This document shows, in pieces, positions 8,801 through 16,622 of a stretch of 64,000 nucleotides of DNA. The translations under genes and the position numbers were made by a program. Source of the stretch: Spirochaetia bacterium UBA5763 (GTDB lineage: Bacteria > Spirochaetota > UBA4802 > UBA5550); assembly GCA_002418835.1 (NCBI GenBank), contig DIEX01000015.1:1-64000 (forward strand), in the 5' to 3' direction. A model generated the notes under the pieces. The model searched no databases. It saw only the letters and a list, made by a program, of their open reading frames with translations, and was not told where the DNA came from. Each line of letters opens with the position of its first letter. Position 1 is the first letter of the stretch.

Positions 8801-10351
8801 TTAAAGCTTATTAATAAATTTACACTCTTTAGCATAATTCGGTTCTCTAATATCTTTGCCGGTTTTTGAGCATCTGATAAATCTGAAACCGCTATCAGTA
8901 GTTATAAGATCACAATATGTACATAAATGACAGCTGATAACAGAAATACCATTTTTATAAGCTTTATTTATTTCATCAATATATTCAGGTGAAAACCTCC
9001 AGCTGCTTCTCATTTTTTCATCGAATTGTTTAGAGGATATGTCGGTATGTACAGAGTAACAGATGTTAACATTCTCGGTGCTATATAATTTACTCTTAGG
9101 GCTTTCTGCTATAAAAACAGAAGTACCATCATTGAAAACAACAAATTTAACAACTATACTTTGTTGATATGCAGCTTTTCTTCGCTCTTCCTCTTTTTGT
9201 TTTTCTATTTTTAGTTTTGCTTTTAATTTTCTAAATTCAATTTGTTTGCGTTTTTCTTCTTCGTTAGCTTTTACAATTCTGACTTCTTTTTCTTTGTTAA
9301 AAGTATTTAATTGGATTGAATATATTGAATTTTTATCAGGTGAATATTTTTCACAAATCAAATTTGAATTTTCAATTATCGAGTCTGTAAATTTACAGAT
9401 GATTGTATGGCTTAAGTAATCATTCTTAATATTATAAGTATGACTTAAACAGAGATGGCAATTCTTTATAGTAATATTCTTGATGAAAGCTTCTTCTATG
9501 TCATCGATATATTGTTGTGATTTACCCAGGTTATTATCAGAATCAAATAATGAATCATATTTGTGTGAGTTGTAATCTTTCTCATACATGATATAATTTT
9601 TTATTTTTGTATGTTCATAGTATGTAAATGATTTCAAAATTGATTTTCCGGATTTATATACAATAAATCTTCGAAGATTTCCTTTTTGACATTCTTCCGG
9701 TTTGAGAAAAATGAAAGCTGGTTCGATTGGATAGTTGTGCAGTCTGAATTTTATGTTCTCTTTTGTGAAATAATCATTCTTTAATGCCCGGATTTGCTCT
9801 TCATTTTCTATAAATATTTCAATTATTCTATTACCGGATAGACTTTTGTTTTCATCAACACCATGATGAACAGTAATTTCGATATGCAGTTTATTCCCTG
9901 AATTATTATATAAAAGTATATCCGGCCTAAAATTACCTTCTTTTTTTTCAACACAGACATTTGTGAAGTCTTCAAGTATATTTAGATCAATAATTTGTGT
10001 ATCCAAAAGACATCTATGTTTATTAAATTCGGGGAAGTGGCATTTGCCGCAGAAAACATTCTGTTCAACTTTTATGAAGAGTGGATTGCCAGTATTGATT
10101 CTTTGTCGGATTGACTCACTGAGTATGCTTATAGAAGCAGAATGAAGATATGTTTCACCGGCAGCGCATGTGATTACTTCATCCTGAGGCTTATGGTGGA
10201 AGTGTTTAACCTTTTTCTGGCCGATATGAGGGATGAGTTCATTTTGACATTCAATACAAAGATATTTTTTACCATTGACTGATTCTTTTGTAAGGTCATT
10301 TATATCAACAGTATAATCTGATTCATCTTTTGCAAATTGATATTTAATCAT
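8801..10351 (-). CDS. CoiA-like protein with zinc-finger and nuclease-like domains
   Basis: This 516-aa protein begins with a CoiA-type cysteine/histidine module (C32, C35, H50, H52) ending in VKHFHHK, followed by a PD-(D/E)xK-like core FRPDILLYNNSGNKLHIEIT (141-160), where D144 and E158 are kept but the usual lysine is T160. A long charged helix (about 350-400, rich in K, E and R) and two further Cys pairs (CHLC twice) follow. CoiA proteins were first linked to competence, but related proteins of this size are scattered in accessory regions. It points against the defence operon and converges on it. No recombination genes adjoin it, so a competence role is not supported by context. Confidence 0.6.
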   Translation of the reverse strand: MIKYQFAKDESDYTVDINDLTKESVNGKKYLCIECQNELIPHIGQKKVKHFHHKPQDEVITCAAGETYLHSASISILSESIRQRINTGNPLFIKVEQNVFCGKCHFPEFNKHRCLLDTQIIDLNILEDFTNVCVEKKEGNFRPDILLYNNSGNKLHIEITVHHGVDENKSLSGNRIIEIFIENEEQIRALKNDYFTKENIKFRLHNYPIEPAFIFLKPEECQKGNLRRFIVYKSGKSILKSFTYYEHTKIKNYIMYEKDYNSHKYDSLFDSDNNLGKSQQYIDDIEEAFIKNITIKNCHLCLSHTYNIKNDYLSHTIICKFTDSIIENSNLICEKYSPDKNSIYSIQLNTFNKEKEVRIVKANEEEKRKQIEFRKLKAKLKIEKQKEEERRKAAYQQSIVVKFVVFNDGTSVFIAESPKSKLYSTENVNICYSVHTDISSKQFDEKMRSSWRFSPEYIDEINKAYKNGISVISCHLCTYCDLITTDSGFRFIRCSKTGKDIREPNYAKECKFINKL

Positions 10352-10407
10352 ACTTATGTAAGAAATGAGGTAATATTTTTTTCAATACTTTTTTGTTTAA
10401 GAATTAA

Positions 10408-10431
10408 GAAGCCTCCACGAATGGAGGCTTC
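10408..10431 (-). terminator. Rho-independent terminator-like hairpin
   Basis: A perfect 10-bp stem GAAGCCTCCA/TGGAGGCTTC encloses a CGAA tetraloop. Read on the minus strand it follows the gene ending at 10556 and is succeeded by the T-rich tract TTCTTAATTCTT, so it most likely ends that transcript. The T tract is weak. Confidence 0.6.
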
Positions 10432-10555
10432 TATTGGTTTTACTGAATATGCTATTTCTTTTGTCGATTTGAAAATCGATCAAATCTTAATCCTATCTTA
10501 GAAGTCGTAGATTTTATCAATAAAGTCTTATTAAATTTCAATATTACTAATATTA

Positions 10556-11443
10556 TTAAATCGATTTATCTATTTCATCAAGCAGAGAATCGAGATTTTG
10601 ATACTTGGAAGGATTTTTTAAGAAAGTAATAAAAGCTTTATAAATTTTTTTATTTATATGTATATCAAAATATCGGATTGCTCTTTCTAATTCTTTTAGA
10701 TCTTCATTGCTTGGTTGTTCATTTAGGTGCTTTATAAAAATTGAAAAAGCTTTATCGAGAAAGTTTTTGATTGCATAGTATCCTTGATTATAGTTTTCTA
10801 TTTCAGTAGATGAGAATTTAGGATCATAGCCTTCTCCCATCGTTATAAAACTAACTAAACATTCAAAAAAATCCTTCCACATTCTAATGCTGATTGGTTT
10901 CTTTGTAGAGTCGGGAGATGCTTTATCAATTTCATCTAATCTTTCAGTTAAGTCATTATTAATAAATTTTTCATATGCATAAGGTCTTATTTGATATAAT
11001 TGAATGTATGATTTTAAAGATTTAAAAGTCCAGCCTAGAGCCCACTCATAGTTTTTATTGCCATTAGTTAAAAAATAAGCTGTCATTCGGCATTCATGGG
11101 CTTCAATTCTTAAAAATTCACCTTTATTTATCTCATTTTGTTTTTTTGCTTCAATTATTTGTTTTGAAACTTCTTCCTGTACTTTTTGTTCCAGTATAAA
11201 TTTAGGCAAAAAGATAGCAGTCGCAACAAATATTCCATAACTACTTATAATAAATGAAAAAGTTGCAGTTGGATCGCTGATATTAGTTGCGAGTTTACCT
11301 GTGATAAGATTGATTAGTGAAAATGATGAAATAATAACCAGTAAAATCAGAAGAAAAATGACGATCATGTGAATAATGTTTTCAAAAGAAATATTATAGT
11401 ATTTCTGTTTTTTATTTAAAGGTTTTATCTTTGTTAAATGCAT
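10556..11443 (-). CDS. Membrane protein of unknown function with two N-terminal helices
   Basis: I do not recognise this protein. From ATG 11443, which has a good GAGGAT site four bases upstream (better than the in-frame ATG at 11464), it is 295 aa. Two transmembrane helices are plain (about residues 24-49 and 65-86 of this form), separated by a short loop, followed by a charged coiled-coil-like segment (EQKVQEEVSKQIIEAKKQNE) and about 170 residues of cytoplasmic, mainly helical sequence. It stands alone on the minus strand, with a hairpin terminator behind it, next to a defence island. Small two-helix proteins with a cytosolic helical domain occur among defence effectors, but nothing in the sequence demonstrates that. 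Confidence 0.65.
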   Translation of the reverse strand: MHLTKIKPLNKKQKYYNISFENIIHMIVIFLLILLVIISSFSLINLITGKLATNISDPTATFSFIISSYGIFVATAIFLPKFILEQKVQEEVSKQIIEAKKQNEINKGEFLRIEAHECRMTAYFLTNGNKNYEWALGWTFKSLKSYIQLYQIRPYAYEKFINNDLTERLDEIDKASPDSTKKPISIRMWKDFFECLVSFITMGEGYDPKFSSTEIENYNQGYYAIKNFLDKAFSIFIKHLNEQPSNEDLKELERAIRYFDIHINKKIYKAFITFLKNPSKYQNLDSLLDEIDKSI

Positions 11444-11835
11444 AATATCCTCTATTAAAATCATATAAATTATTTATTCAAATTTGAAAAAGATTAAGTA
11501 TTTATAGAAATCAGTAAATTATTTTTTTATAAATTATGATATTAAAAATAAATATTGTCAGGCTTCAGAATAAATAAATGGTAATTTTCTTCAATACGCT
11601 TTTCTGCAGGTATCACGCATATATAGATACATGAAATCCAGAGATTGAGGGTGAAGGGGTAGCGCTTCATCCGGTTTCTCTCAACTCCGCCCGATATTCA
11701 CTGTTCAGGAATCTCTATATTTTTAGAGTGAAGTTTGTTCGGAACATGAATTAACTCTGATTCGTCAATTATTTCATCCTTGACAGACTTAAATACAGGC
11801 CATAATCGTTTTTGAAAAATACCTGGATTAGTATT
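11444..11835. other. Intergenic stretch with one copy of a short dispersed repeat
   Basis: No gene is supported in these 390 bases. The left half is AT-rich promoter-like DNA between divergent genes. At about 11649-11680 lies GTGAAGGGGTAGCGCTTCAT, a near copy of the sequence at 12912-12940; both can fold as a TGAAG/CTTCA hairpin. CTCTATATTTTTAGAG at about 11711-11727 is a further small inverted repeat. Confidence 0.5.
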
Positions 11836-12870
11836 ATGAAAAAGTTTGTTCTTATTATAATGATTTTATTGAACTTATGCAGTACCACGTTATTTTCAAC
11901 AGATATCCGCAATCCGGAAGGTCTTAAACTTTACTCATATATTGTTCTTCTTTATTACGAGAATGTCCATTTTGTTAATAAAATTGAGAAAGAAAAAATT
12001 ACAGTTAATGAATTATTTCAGAATGAAACTGTAAATCATACAAGATATATCAGCTACATGAACAGTCTTGGTGATAAAAGAATTAAAAGCCTGGCTCAGG
12101 AGATGTTTGATTATTATAAAGACCGGAATTCTTTTACTGCTGAAAAATTAGATGTACTTGAGAAATCTTTAGAGAATGAAAACATACTGGTTAAATTCAA
12201 TGTTAACAACAGATCTGAACATTATATAGACTACTTATTATTCGGTAAGCTGGAAAAACTTTCTGTAAAATCACCATTATTTAAGGATGTGGAAGATTAC
12301 TATAATATAATCCCTTATCTCCCTTATGATGATCTGAGAACAAGCAGCACTACTTTTTATCCTAACTTAATTCATATAAATATGAATGAGATGTACTATG
12401 ATCACAAAATATTTCTGGATATTCTTTCCGGTAAAAACAGTATACCGCTATATCTTGGGGTACCAATTGATGATAATATACGAAGTGCTGTAAAAAAAGC
12501 ATATCCGGATAAGAAATGTACAGTCAGTGATGTCAGAATATTGATGGAAAACATGATTTTAACAATGCAGATAGCAAGGGAAAAACTCAAAATAAAAGAA
12601 CCACCGGTAACAAGAGGATTCGGATTATCATCGGTTATATATGATTCACCATATGAAGGGCTTATATTGCTTTATGCGTATCTTCAGTATGATAAAAAAA
12701 CTGAATACTCCAAAGCCGCAAACAATTTCATTAAGTTTACTTCTGATAAAACCGGGAATGACTCAATAAAAAAAGATCCTTCATTGCTATGTTCTATGAC
12801 AAAGGATGATCTTGCAAAAATTGCGCATGAATATTATCTCTATCTGTTGAAGGAACGTGAGTTGTATTAA
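11836..12870 (+). CDS. Secreted protein of unknown function
   Basis: The protein is not recognised. From ATG 11836 (344 aa) it begins with a classic signal peptide: lysines, a hydrophobic core (FVLIIMILLNLCSTTLFS) and a likely cleavage site near residue 20. The upstream in-frame TTG at 11812 would bury this signal and is unlikely. The mature part is rich in Tyr, Asn, Lys and Asp without repeats, lipobox or further membrane segments, and ends with a helical stretch. It is probably periplasmic or exported. It stands alone, between the defence genes and the repeat-rich region, and its codon use is AT-rich like the island. Confidence 0.6.
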   Translation: MKKFVLIIMILLNLCSTTLFSTDIRNPEGLKLYSYIVLLYYENVHFVNKIEKEKITVNELFQNETVNHTRYISYMNSLGDKRIKSLAQEMFDYYKDRNSFTAEKLDVLEKSLENENILVKFNVNNRSEHYIDYLLFGKLEKLSVKSPLFKDVEDYYNIIPYLPYDDLRTSSTTFYPNLIHINMNEMYYDHKIFLDILSGKNSIPLYLGVPIDDNIRSAVKKAYPDKKCTVSDVRILMENMILTMQIAREKLKIKEPPVTRGFGLSSVIYDSPYEGLILLYAYLQYDKKTEYSKAANNFIKFTSDKTGNDSIKKDPSLLCSMTKDDLAKIAHEYYLYLLKERELY

Positions 12871-12904
12871 ACAATATAAGTCCCAGGCGTGAAGATATAC
12901 AGAA

Positions 12905-12990
12905 GATGGAGAAGTTTAAGGTGAAGGGGTAGTGCTTCATCCGGGAGTCGCCGTTCATGGAGCGGACAGGACATTGGTATGTGTGCTGCC
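12905..12990. repeat. Partial copies of two dispersed repeats
   Basis: Bases 12912-12940 repeat the GTGAAGGGGTAGTGCTTCAT element seen near 11649. They run into TTCATGGAGCGGACAGGAC (about 12953-12972), which is the start of the multi-hairpin unit found at 13784, 23204 and 23899. Here the hairpin is a hybrid: after GGACAGGAC the sequence continues ATTGGTATGTGTGCTGCC, which is the right arm of the different hairpin at 13981-14008. The two arms therefore do not pair, which suggests a deletion between two hairpins. Confidence 0.6.
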
Positions 12991-13093
12991 TTGAGAAGTG
13001 GGCATAATTATATCCATTTACGTTATAGAAAATAACATTCCCGGTGCGTCCATGAATGGACTTTACAGGTGACCTGAATTTAACCTTTGCCAT
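12980..13093 (-). pseudogene. N-terminal remnant of a small protein gene
   Basis: On the minus strand an ORF starts MAKVKFRSPVKSIHGRTGNV and continues IFYNVNGYNYAHFSRQHT, a compositionally normal basic beta-rich N-terminus resembling small phage- or element-borne proteins of the form 'MAKVKF...G..G..VFY..NG'. After about 38 codons it runs into the dispersed repeat (which is shared with 13784 and 11649) and is no longer protein-like. I read it as the intact 5' end of a gene whose remainder was replaced by repeat DNA. No clear ribosome site precedes the ATG. The family assignment is a weak recollection of pattern, not a match. Confidence 0.35.
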
Positions 13094-13167
13094 TTTTTAT
13101 GCCGGGTTTACTGGTGAGAGTTATACACCCCCGCTCTTAAGCAGTATCAAGTAAATTTTTATAATCT

Positions 13168-13431
13168 TTATTCTTGTAATTTTTCCTGTGTCGTAAAGAG
13201 CAGTACTATCCGTTCATCCCGCCCTGTAAGTACCGGTTTAAGACTGTTAATAAGATCTTTCGCGCGTTCTGCTGCATCAGAAAGTACTGTATTAAATCCG
13301 TTAAGCTCATTATCTGTTATCTGCATACGGAGGCGCAGCCCTTCCATTGCGAATTTCATTGTCTCAATTGCCCCGTTTATTTTATAGAGCTTGTATTCAA
13401 CGTCTGTTGTATTGAAGGAATGTATTTCCAT
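13168..13431 (-). CDS. Small helical protein of unknown family, paralogue of the gene at 22277
   Basis: This 87-aa protein is unknown but has a full-length paralogue in the window (22277-22555). Shared positions include a VEYKLY..(N/S)A motif near the start and DLIN(S/G)LKPVL, G-x-D, RIV-x-LF near the end, so both copies are under constraint. It is predicted almost all helical, acidic-to-neutral, with no membrane segment. A GGAGG site lies six bases before the ATG. It is divergent from a helix-turn-helix gene (13500) across a 70-base promoter region; the paralogue is divergent from a ribbon-helix-helix gene. The repeated pairing with a small DNA-binding protein suggests a two-gene module such as a toxin-antitoxin-like or regulator pair, which is an inference. 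Confidence 0.7.
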   Translation of the reverse strand: MEIHSFNTTDVEYKLYKINGAIETMKFAMEGLRLRMQITDNELNGFNTVLSDAAERAKDLINSLKPVLTGRDERIVLLFTTQEKLQE

Positions 13432-13470
13432 GAGAGCCTCCGGTGTTTGATATAATATTCTATTTTGGGA

Positions 13471-13487
13471 TATTCTATAATAGGATA
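13471..13487. promoter_or_regulatory. Operator-like palindrome between divergent genes
   Basis: TATTCTATAATAGGATA is an imperfect 17-bp palindrome (CTAT/ATAG core with TAT/ATA ends) in the AT-rich gap between the genes at 13431 and 13500. A related half site, TATTCTATTTTG, lies about 15 bases to the left. It lies 12 bases before the GTG of the helix-turn-helix gene, the usual place for autorepression. Confidence 0.5.
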
Positions 13488-13499
13488 TATATTATACAA

Positions 13500-13721
13500 G
13501 TGAAAAATTCAATTTATACAAAAGAATACCAGGCTTTCCTTAAACGTCTGAAACAGGCCCGGCTTGATGCCGGTTTAACACAGGCAGATGTGGCAAAACA
13601 GCTTCAGCAGCAGCAGTCATACGTATCGAAATGTGAATCCGGCGAGAAGCGGGTTGATGTTATTGAGCTTATGAGGTTTGCAAAGCTATACGGTAAAACA
13701 ATAGACTGGTTTGTTCAGTGA
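13500..13721 (+). CDS. XRE-family helix-turn-helix regulator
   Basis: A 73-aa protein that is almost entirely a Cro/C1-type DNA-binding domain: FLKRLKQARLDAGLTQADVA, then KQLQQQQSYVSKCESGEKRV, then DVIELMRFAKLYGKTIDWF. The recognition helix is QQQSYVSKCESG. GTG 13500 is preferred as start; the longer in-frame form from 13443 would translate the promoter and operator region. It is divergent from the small protein at 13168-13431 and has an operator-like palindrome just upstream, so it probably represses both genes. A truncated copy of the last 50 codons, nearly identical, lies at 22981-23131, carried with the DNA downstream of the gene. Confidence 0.85.
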   Translation: MKNSIYTKEYQAFLKRLKQARLDAGLTQADVAKQLQQQQSYVSKCESGEKRVDVIELMRFAKLYGKTIDWFVQ

Positions 13722-13747
13722 TTATTTCACCGTTCTGTTTTGGTCTT

Positions 13748-14145
13748 TTTACATCGCTTGAGCGGGTCTATCTTCGGTAACATTCATGGAGCGGACAGGA
13801 CGTCCGGCGACCGGTGCGTGCGCCGCAGGACGCGGCTTCACGCCCTGCAATAGTATCGGTAAAGCATGACCACGGAAAATTATTGCCAGAGAAAATATTG
13901 GTTTACTTAAAATATTTGTTGCATAAAGAAGCCGCTCCGGCACCTGAGGAGCGACGCGCATGGAGGCGCTAGTGCAGCACACCAACAGGACGTTGGTATG
14001 TGTGCTGCCAAGGCTCTCTGCCGCCTGAAGAGCCGCGGGCGACAGGCCAGGACGGCCTTAGTGTGGAACGCTGACAGGATGTCAAAAAAGCGTTCCACTT
14101 TCGCGAAGGGGTGGGCGGCTCCACCCCTTGCAGCAGAAAGTTAAT
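13748..14145 (+). ncRNA. Multi-hairpin repeat unit with AGGAC/AGGAT loops (candidate CsrA-titrating RNA)
   Basis: About 400 bases without a credible gene contain at least six hairpins whose stems differ but whose loops are almost constant. They are CGGAC-AGGAC-GTCCG (13792-13806), GCCGC-AGGAC-GCGGC (13822-13836) inside an outer GCGTG/CACGC stem, GCGC-ATGGAG-GCGC (13956-13969), ACCAAC-AGGAC-GTTGGT (13981-13997) inside a GCAGCAC/GTGCTGC stem, AGGCC-AGGAC-GGCCT (14044-14058) and TGAC-AGGAT-GTCA (14072-14084) inside GTGGAACGCT/AGCGTTCCAC. A GGA in a hairpin loop flanked by AC and GU is the CsrA/RsmA binding signature. AAGGGGTGG/CCACCCCTT (about 14106-14128) closes the unit. Transcription, strand and CsrA binding are not shown; a mobile repeat whose DNA folds is the alternative. 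Confidence 0.45.
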
Positions 14146-14184
14146 GATAGAATAAGTAATCGCAAGACCGCCAATTGTGAGATA

Positions 14185-14320
14185 GGGATTTTTTTAGTAC
14201 ACGTAAAAAACCGTTTAAAGCATAAAGTTTTTAAACCACAACAGATTGCCACGTCGCTGGCGCTCCTCGCAAAGACAGAGGCAGATATTCTCACAACTTT
14301 TTTAAAAAAATAAAAAAATT
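14185..14320. repeat. Dispersed repeat, copy 1 (shared with 15265 and 24165)
   Basis: The sequence TAGTACACGTAAAAAACC...TTTAAACCACAACAGATTGCC, followed by CGTCGCTGGCGCTCC and CGCAAAGACAG, recurs with variation at about 15265-15385 and 24165-24270. It has no coding sense in the copies compared and always lies next to a multi-hairpin unit or a broken gene. Its second half resembles degenerate intergenic repeats common in many bacteria. No terminal repeats or target duplications could be recognised. Confidence 0.6.
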
Positions 14321-14400
14321 ATTTAAAACTCCCCAACCCCCTTCGTATCTACTACAGGGAGCGGCAATATACTCCCTGAATAAAAAAAGAAAGAGGGAAC

Positions 14401-14604
14401 ATGATGGGTCTGATTAAAAAATGGTTAAAAATGCTTTTTAAAGGTTTATCGCGTGAAAGAATACCACAGGATGAAGAGATTGAAAAACCCCCATTGCCAT
14501 TCACCGCACCCGATCCGGGTGCGAGAAAGAGATTTTTTACTGTACATAACTTCTGTAACAAAAATTTTTTCACATTTCTATTCATTCAATCGTATATAGA
14601 TTGA
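14401..14604 (+). CDS. Doubtful small ORF
   Basis: An ORF of 67 codons starts ATGATG behind AGAGGG at a good distance and begins MMGLIKKWLKMLFKGLSRER, an amphipathic basic helix, then runs through a proline-rich stretch into hydrophobic, low-quality sequence. The ribosome site is the main support. It has no recognisable family, lies in repeat-rich DNA and its end overlaps the promoter region of the next operon. It may be a fragment of a larger gene or chance. Confidence 0.25.
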   Translation: MMGLIKKWLKMLFKGLSRERIPQDEEIEKPPLPFTAPDPGARKRFFTVHNFCNKNFFTFLFIQSYID

Positions 14605-14648
14605 TAGATATAAAGATACTTGACTCAGTAAAAAATGCAGAGTAAACT
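14588..14648 (+). promoter_or_regulatory. Promoter of the toxin-antitoxin operon (shared promoter class)
   Basis: ATCGTATA (about 14589) is followed after 14 bases by TAAAGATAC, directly joined to -35 TTGACT (14620-14625), a 17-base spacer and -10 TAAACT (14643-14648). The same arrangement occurs before the genes at 16623, 24447 and 31041. The extra upstream boxes are conserved beyond what a sigma-70 promoter needs. Confidence 0.7.
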
Positions 14649-14692
14649 CTGTTAATAACATTACGAAAATACAATCTGTCTGAAGAGGTAAA

Positions 14693-14926
14693 ATGACACC
14701 GCAGGTAAAGAGAATTCTTGATGAGGTAAATAAACTGACTCCCTATGAACGGGCGGAGATAATTGATCTTATCCTGGACAGTTTTGATAATCCTGTTGAT
14801 AAGGATGTTGAAAAAGCCTGGGTTGATGAAGCAAAACGCCGGCTTGCTGCATATAGAAATGGAGAAACGGGTCTAAAATCAGAAGAAGAGGTTTTCAGCA
14901 GTCTGGTGAGTGATAACAAAGAATGA
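14693..14926 (+). CDS. Antitoxin, addiction-module component family (TIGR02574-like)
   Basis: This 77-aa acidic protein opens MTPQVKRILDEVNKLTPYERAEIIDLILDSF and contains KAWVDEAKRRLAAYRNGE, the pattern of 'putative addiction module component' antitoxins that pair with RelE/ParE toxins: a helical N-terminus, then W-x-x-E-(A/I)-x-R-R and a short disordered C-terminus. It would neutralise the toxin encoded next and, with it, repress the operon. The GAGG site lies seven bases before the ATG, and the stop overlaps the toxin start (ATGA). The promoter at 14588-14648 lies directly upstream. No separate DNA-binding motif is obvious. Confidence 0.88.
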   Translation: MTPQVKRILDEVNKLTPYERAEIIDLILDSFDNPVDKDVEKAWVDEAKRRLAAYRNGETGLKSEEEVFSSLVSDNKE

Positions 14927-15219
14927 AAATCTTTTTTATTGATGAAGCATCAGATGAATTTAGGGATGCAGTTGAGTATTATAATGAACAGCGTCAGGGA
15001 CTCGGTTTTGAATTCGCTAATGAAGTTAAAGCAACATTGTCAAGAATTGGTATTTATCCTGTAACCTGGCCTGAGCTTGAATCCGGTATAAGAAAGTGTA
15101 TAATTAAGAGATTTCCTTATGCGCTTATTTATACGATTGAAGATGATCTGATAATTATTCTTGCTATTATGCACATGAAAAGAAAACCGGATTACTGGAA
15201 GAATAGAAATAATAATTGA
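14923..15219 (+). CDS. RelE/ParE-family toxin
   Basis: This 98-aa basic protein has the compact RelE/ParE fold signature: a first helix pair DEASDEFRDAVEYYNEQRQGLGFEFANEV, then the beta-sheet with IRKCIIKRFPYALIYTIEDD and LIIILAIMHMKRKPDYWKNR at the end. In this family the protein is an mRNA interferase or a gyrase poison; the sequence does not decide which, though the ending RKPDYWKNR is typical of the members paired with TIGR02574 antitoxins. It overlaps the antitoxin stop by 4 bases. The module is complete and looks intact, unlike its neighbours. Confidence 0.88.
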   Translation: MKIFFIDEASDEFRDAVEYYNEQRQGLGFEFANEVKATLSRIGIYPVTWPELESGIRKCIIKRFPYALIYTIEDDLIIILAIMHMKRKPDYWKNRNNN

Positions 15220-15237
15220 AATAAGGATAGTAAAATA

Positions 15238-15390
15238 AACCGCTACACTGCCAGGTGTGAGGTGAGTTTATAGTACACATAAAAATTCTGGTTAATACTT
15301 AAAGTGCTTTAAACCACAACAGATTAGCTTACAGCTCTTCCGAAGGTCGTCTCAGTCGCTGGCGCTCCCCGCAATGACAGGGTGGGGATA
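15238..15390. repeat. Dispersed repeat, copy 2
   Basis: This copy begins with a small hairpin (ACACT-GCCA-GGTGT, counterpart of CGCACC-GTCA-GGTGCG at about 24155) and continues TAGTACACATAAAAA...TTTAAACCACAACAGATTAGC, as at 14185 and 24165, then TCAGTCGCTGGCGCTCC and GCAATGACAGGGTGGGGATAC. The two hairpins have different stems at the same place in the repeat, so the fold may be what is conserved. Confidence 0.6.
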
Positions 15391-15412
15391 CACTGCTTTT
15401 CAAAATAACAGT

Positions 15413-15691
15413 CTAAACCGGTGTTGTAATTATTTTACCTTTAGAATAATCTATCTCAACTTTAAATCTTCTGAAAAAGTCAAGACCGGAAAAGTTTGAT
15501 TCACCTGTGTATCTGAAAGCGGCAGATTTTGTCTGAACCGGTCCGCTGTATATGTCTTTTTTATTTTTGGAATGATGTTTAACAATACCGGATTTCAGAT
15601 GGCCCGTATCATCTAAATCAAAATCAATAATCAGAAGCCATTCATCAGGATATCTGTTTTTCATTTCATTCCAGGTGAGTTTGTCACCCAT
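15413..15691 (-). CDS. Chimeric ORF: small conserved protein fused to the tail of a retropepsin-like protease
   Basis: The 92-aa product has two parts. Residues 1-68 (MGDKLTWNEMKNRYPDEWLL to FRYTGESNFSG) are the small protein that often precedes a clan AA (retropepsin-like) aspartic protease gene. Residues 69-92 (LDFFRRFKVEIDYSKGKIIT plus TPV) look like the C-terminal end of that protease. The copy at 23539-23769 keeps the natural end of the small protein (FSGLRCHAGN) and the N-terminal half of the protease. So here a deletion has removed the small gene's last codons and most of the protease, joining the rest in frame. It has an AGGGAG site and a promoter, so it may still be expressed. Confidence 0.7.
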   Translation of the reverse strand: MGDKLTWNEMKNRYPDEWLLIIDFDLDDTGHLKSGIVKHHSKNKKDIYSGPVQTKSAAFRYTGESNFSGLDFFRRFKVEIDYSKGKIITTPV

Positions 15692-15728
15692 AGTAAAACT
15701 CCCTTTATTCAGTATTTATTACTGAGAC

Positions 15729-15778
15729 ATAATATATCTGTAATATTTAACATGTCAAGAATATCAATTTCTGATATT
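15729..15778 (-). promoter_or_regulatory. Promoter and operator of the chimeric gene
   Basis: On the minus strand, TTGACA (15753-15758) and TATTAT (15729-15734) are separated by 18 bases, upstream of the gene at 15691. A perfect palindrome AATATCA-ATTTC-TGATATT (15760-15778) lies immediately before the -35 box. The same block is conserved in the second copy near 23800-23858. Confidence 0.65.
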
Positions 15779-15873
15779 AGAAATATTGGAAGATACGTTT
15801 TGAGCAGGTGAGGCCGACTCTGCTACATTCAGAGACGGCATGATTATTTACTGAATGTTAAAAGTTAATAATT

Positions 15874-16287
15874 CTATTCTTCAGCTTTTTCAATTTCTGC
15901 AGTGAATAAAGGGTTTGAATAAACAATAAAATTACCTGTTATAAAAAAGCCGATAAGACAGAAAAGTACACAGGTAAAAACGGCTTCATTGCTTTTTATA
16001 AAATCTTCAACTGCCGGAATGCTCTGTGCGAAACCGATTGTAACAGCGGTGAGAATAAATATCCTCAGTGCCATGGTATATTTCCCGGAATTAACGGAAA
16101 GTATTTTCCACCCCGCGAGTGCTGTAATTATTCCCCCTATGTAGAAGAATATAAAAAAGATACTGTTGTCTTTCAGAAATACATCTATCCCGAACCAGAA
16201 TATAGCAAAAAATACAAGTATTGTGAGCATCCCCTTGAATCCGGTGTTATTTTTATAGATTTTTATTCTGTCAGCTATTCTTATCAT
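15874..16287 (-). CDS. Small integral membrane protein of unknown function
   Basis: This 137-aa protein consists of four predicted transmembrane helices (about residues 18-36, 43-62, 72-92 and 102-123) with a basic N-terminus (MIRIADRIKIYKNN) and an acidic tail (EIEKAEE). No motif identifies it. A GAGAGGT sequence lies about 10 bases upstream of the ATG. It stands alone on the minus strand in the accessory region, between the chimeric gene and the unknown membrane-anchored protein at 16623. Cargo of a mobile region is possible, but there is no direct evidence. Confidence 0.6.
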   Translation of the reverse strand: MIRIADRIKIYKNNTGFKGMLTILVFFAIFWFGIDVFLKDNSIFFIFFYIGGIITALAGWKILSVNSGKYTMALRIFILTAVTIGFAQSIPAVEDFIKSNEAVFTCVLFCLIGFFITGNFIVYSNPLFTAEIEKAEE

Positions 16288-16478
16288 TTTTAGTAAATAC
16301 CTCTCTGTTATTAAGAGGATACTGTTTGTATAGTTTTATCCGGTAAAGTGTTTTTCCGGTTTGTGATATAAACAGGCGAATAATTTTAAGCTTAGTTTGC
16401 GGCCTGTCACGAAAATTTACCGGGCGCGTACACCTCTCTGTCTAAAAAAATTTTGAATAATTCCCGCCATAATCGTAT

Positions 16479-16531
16479 ATAAATAAACCGGTATAAAGAT
16501 ACTTGACTCTGTAATAATTGCAGGTTAAACT
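16479..16531 (+). promoter_or_regulatory. Promoter of the gene at 16623 (shared promoter class)
   Basis: ATCGTATA, 14 bases, TAAAGATAC, -35 TTGACT (16503-16508), 17 bases, -10 TAAACT (16526-16531). Both upstream boxes and the spacing match the promoter at 14588. About 90 bases separate it from the start codon. Confidence 0.65.
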
Positions 16532-16622
16532 CCGGTAAGATTATTATAATGCTATGATTCTGAAGCAGTAAACTATTCTGCGTGGTTAGATAAAATAAAT
16601 GTTATAATAATAAAAGGTCTGA

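Noticed and set aside
13749..14098. Overlapping minus-strand ORFs of 63-78 codons
   Set aside because: They lie within the hairpin unit; the frames are not conserved in the second and third copies.
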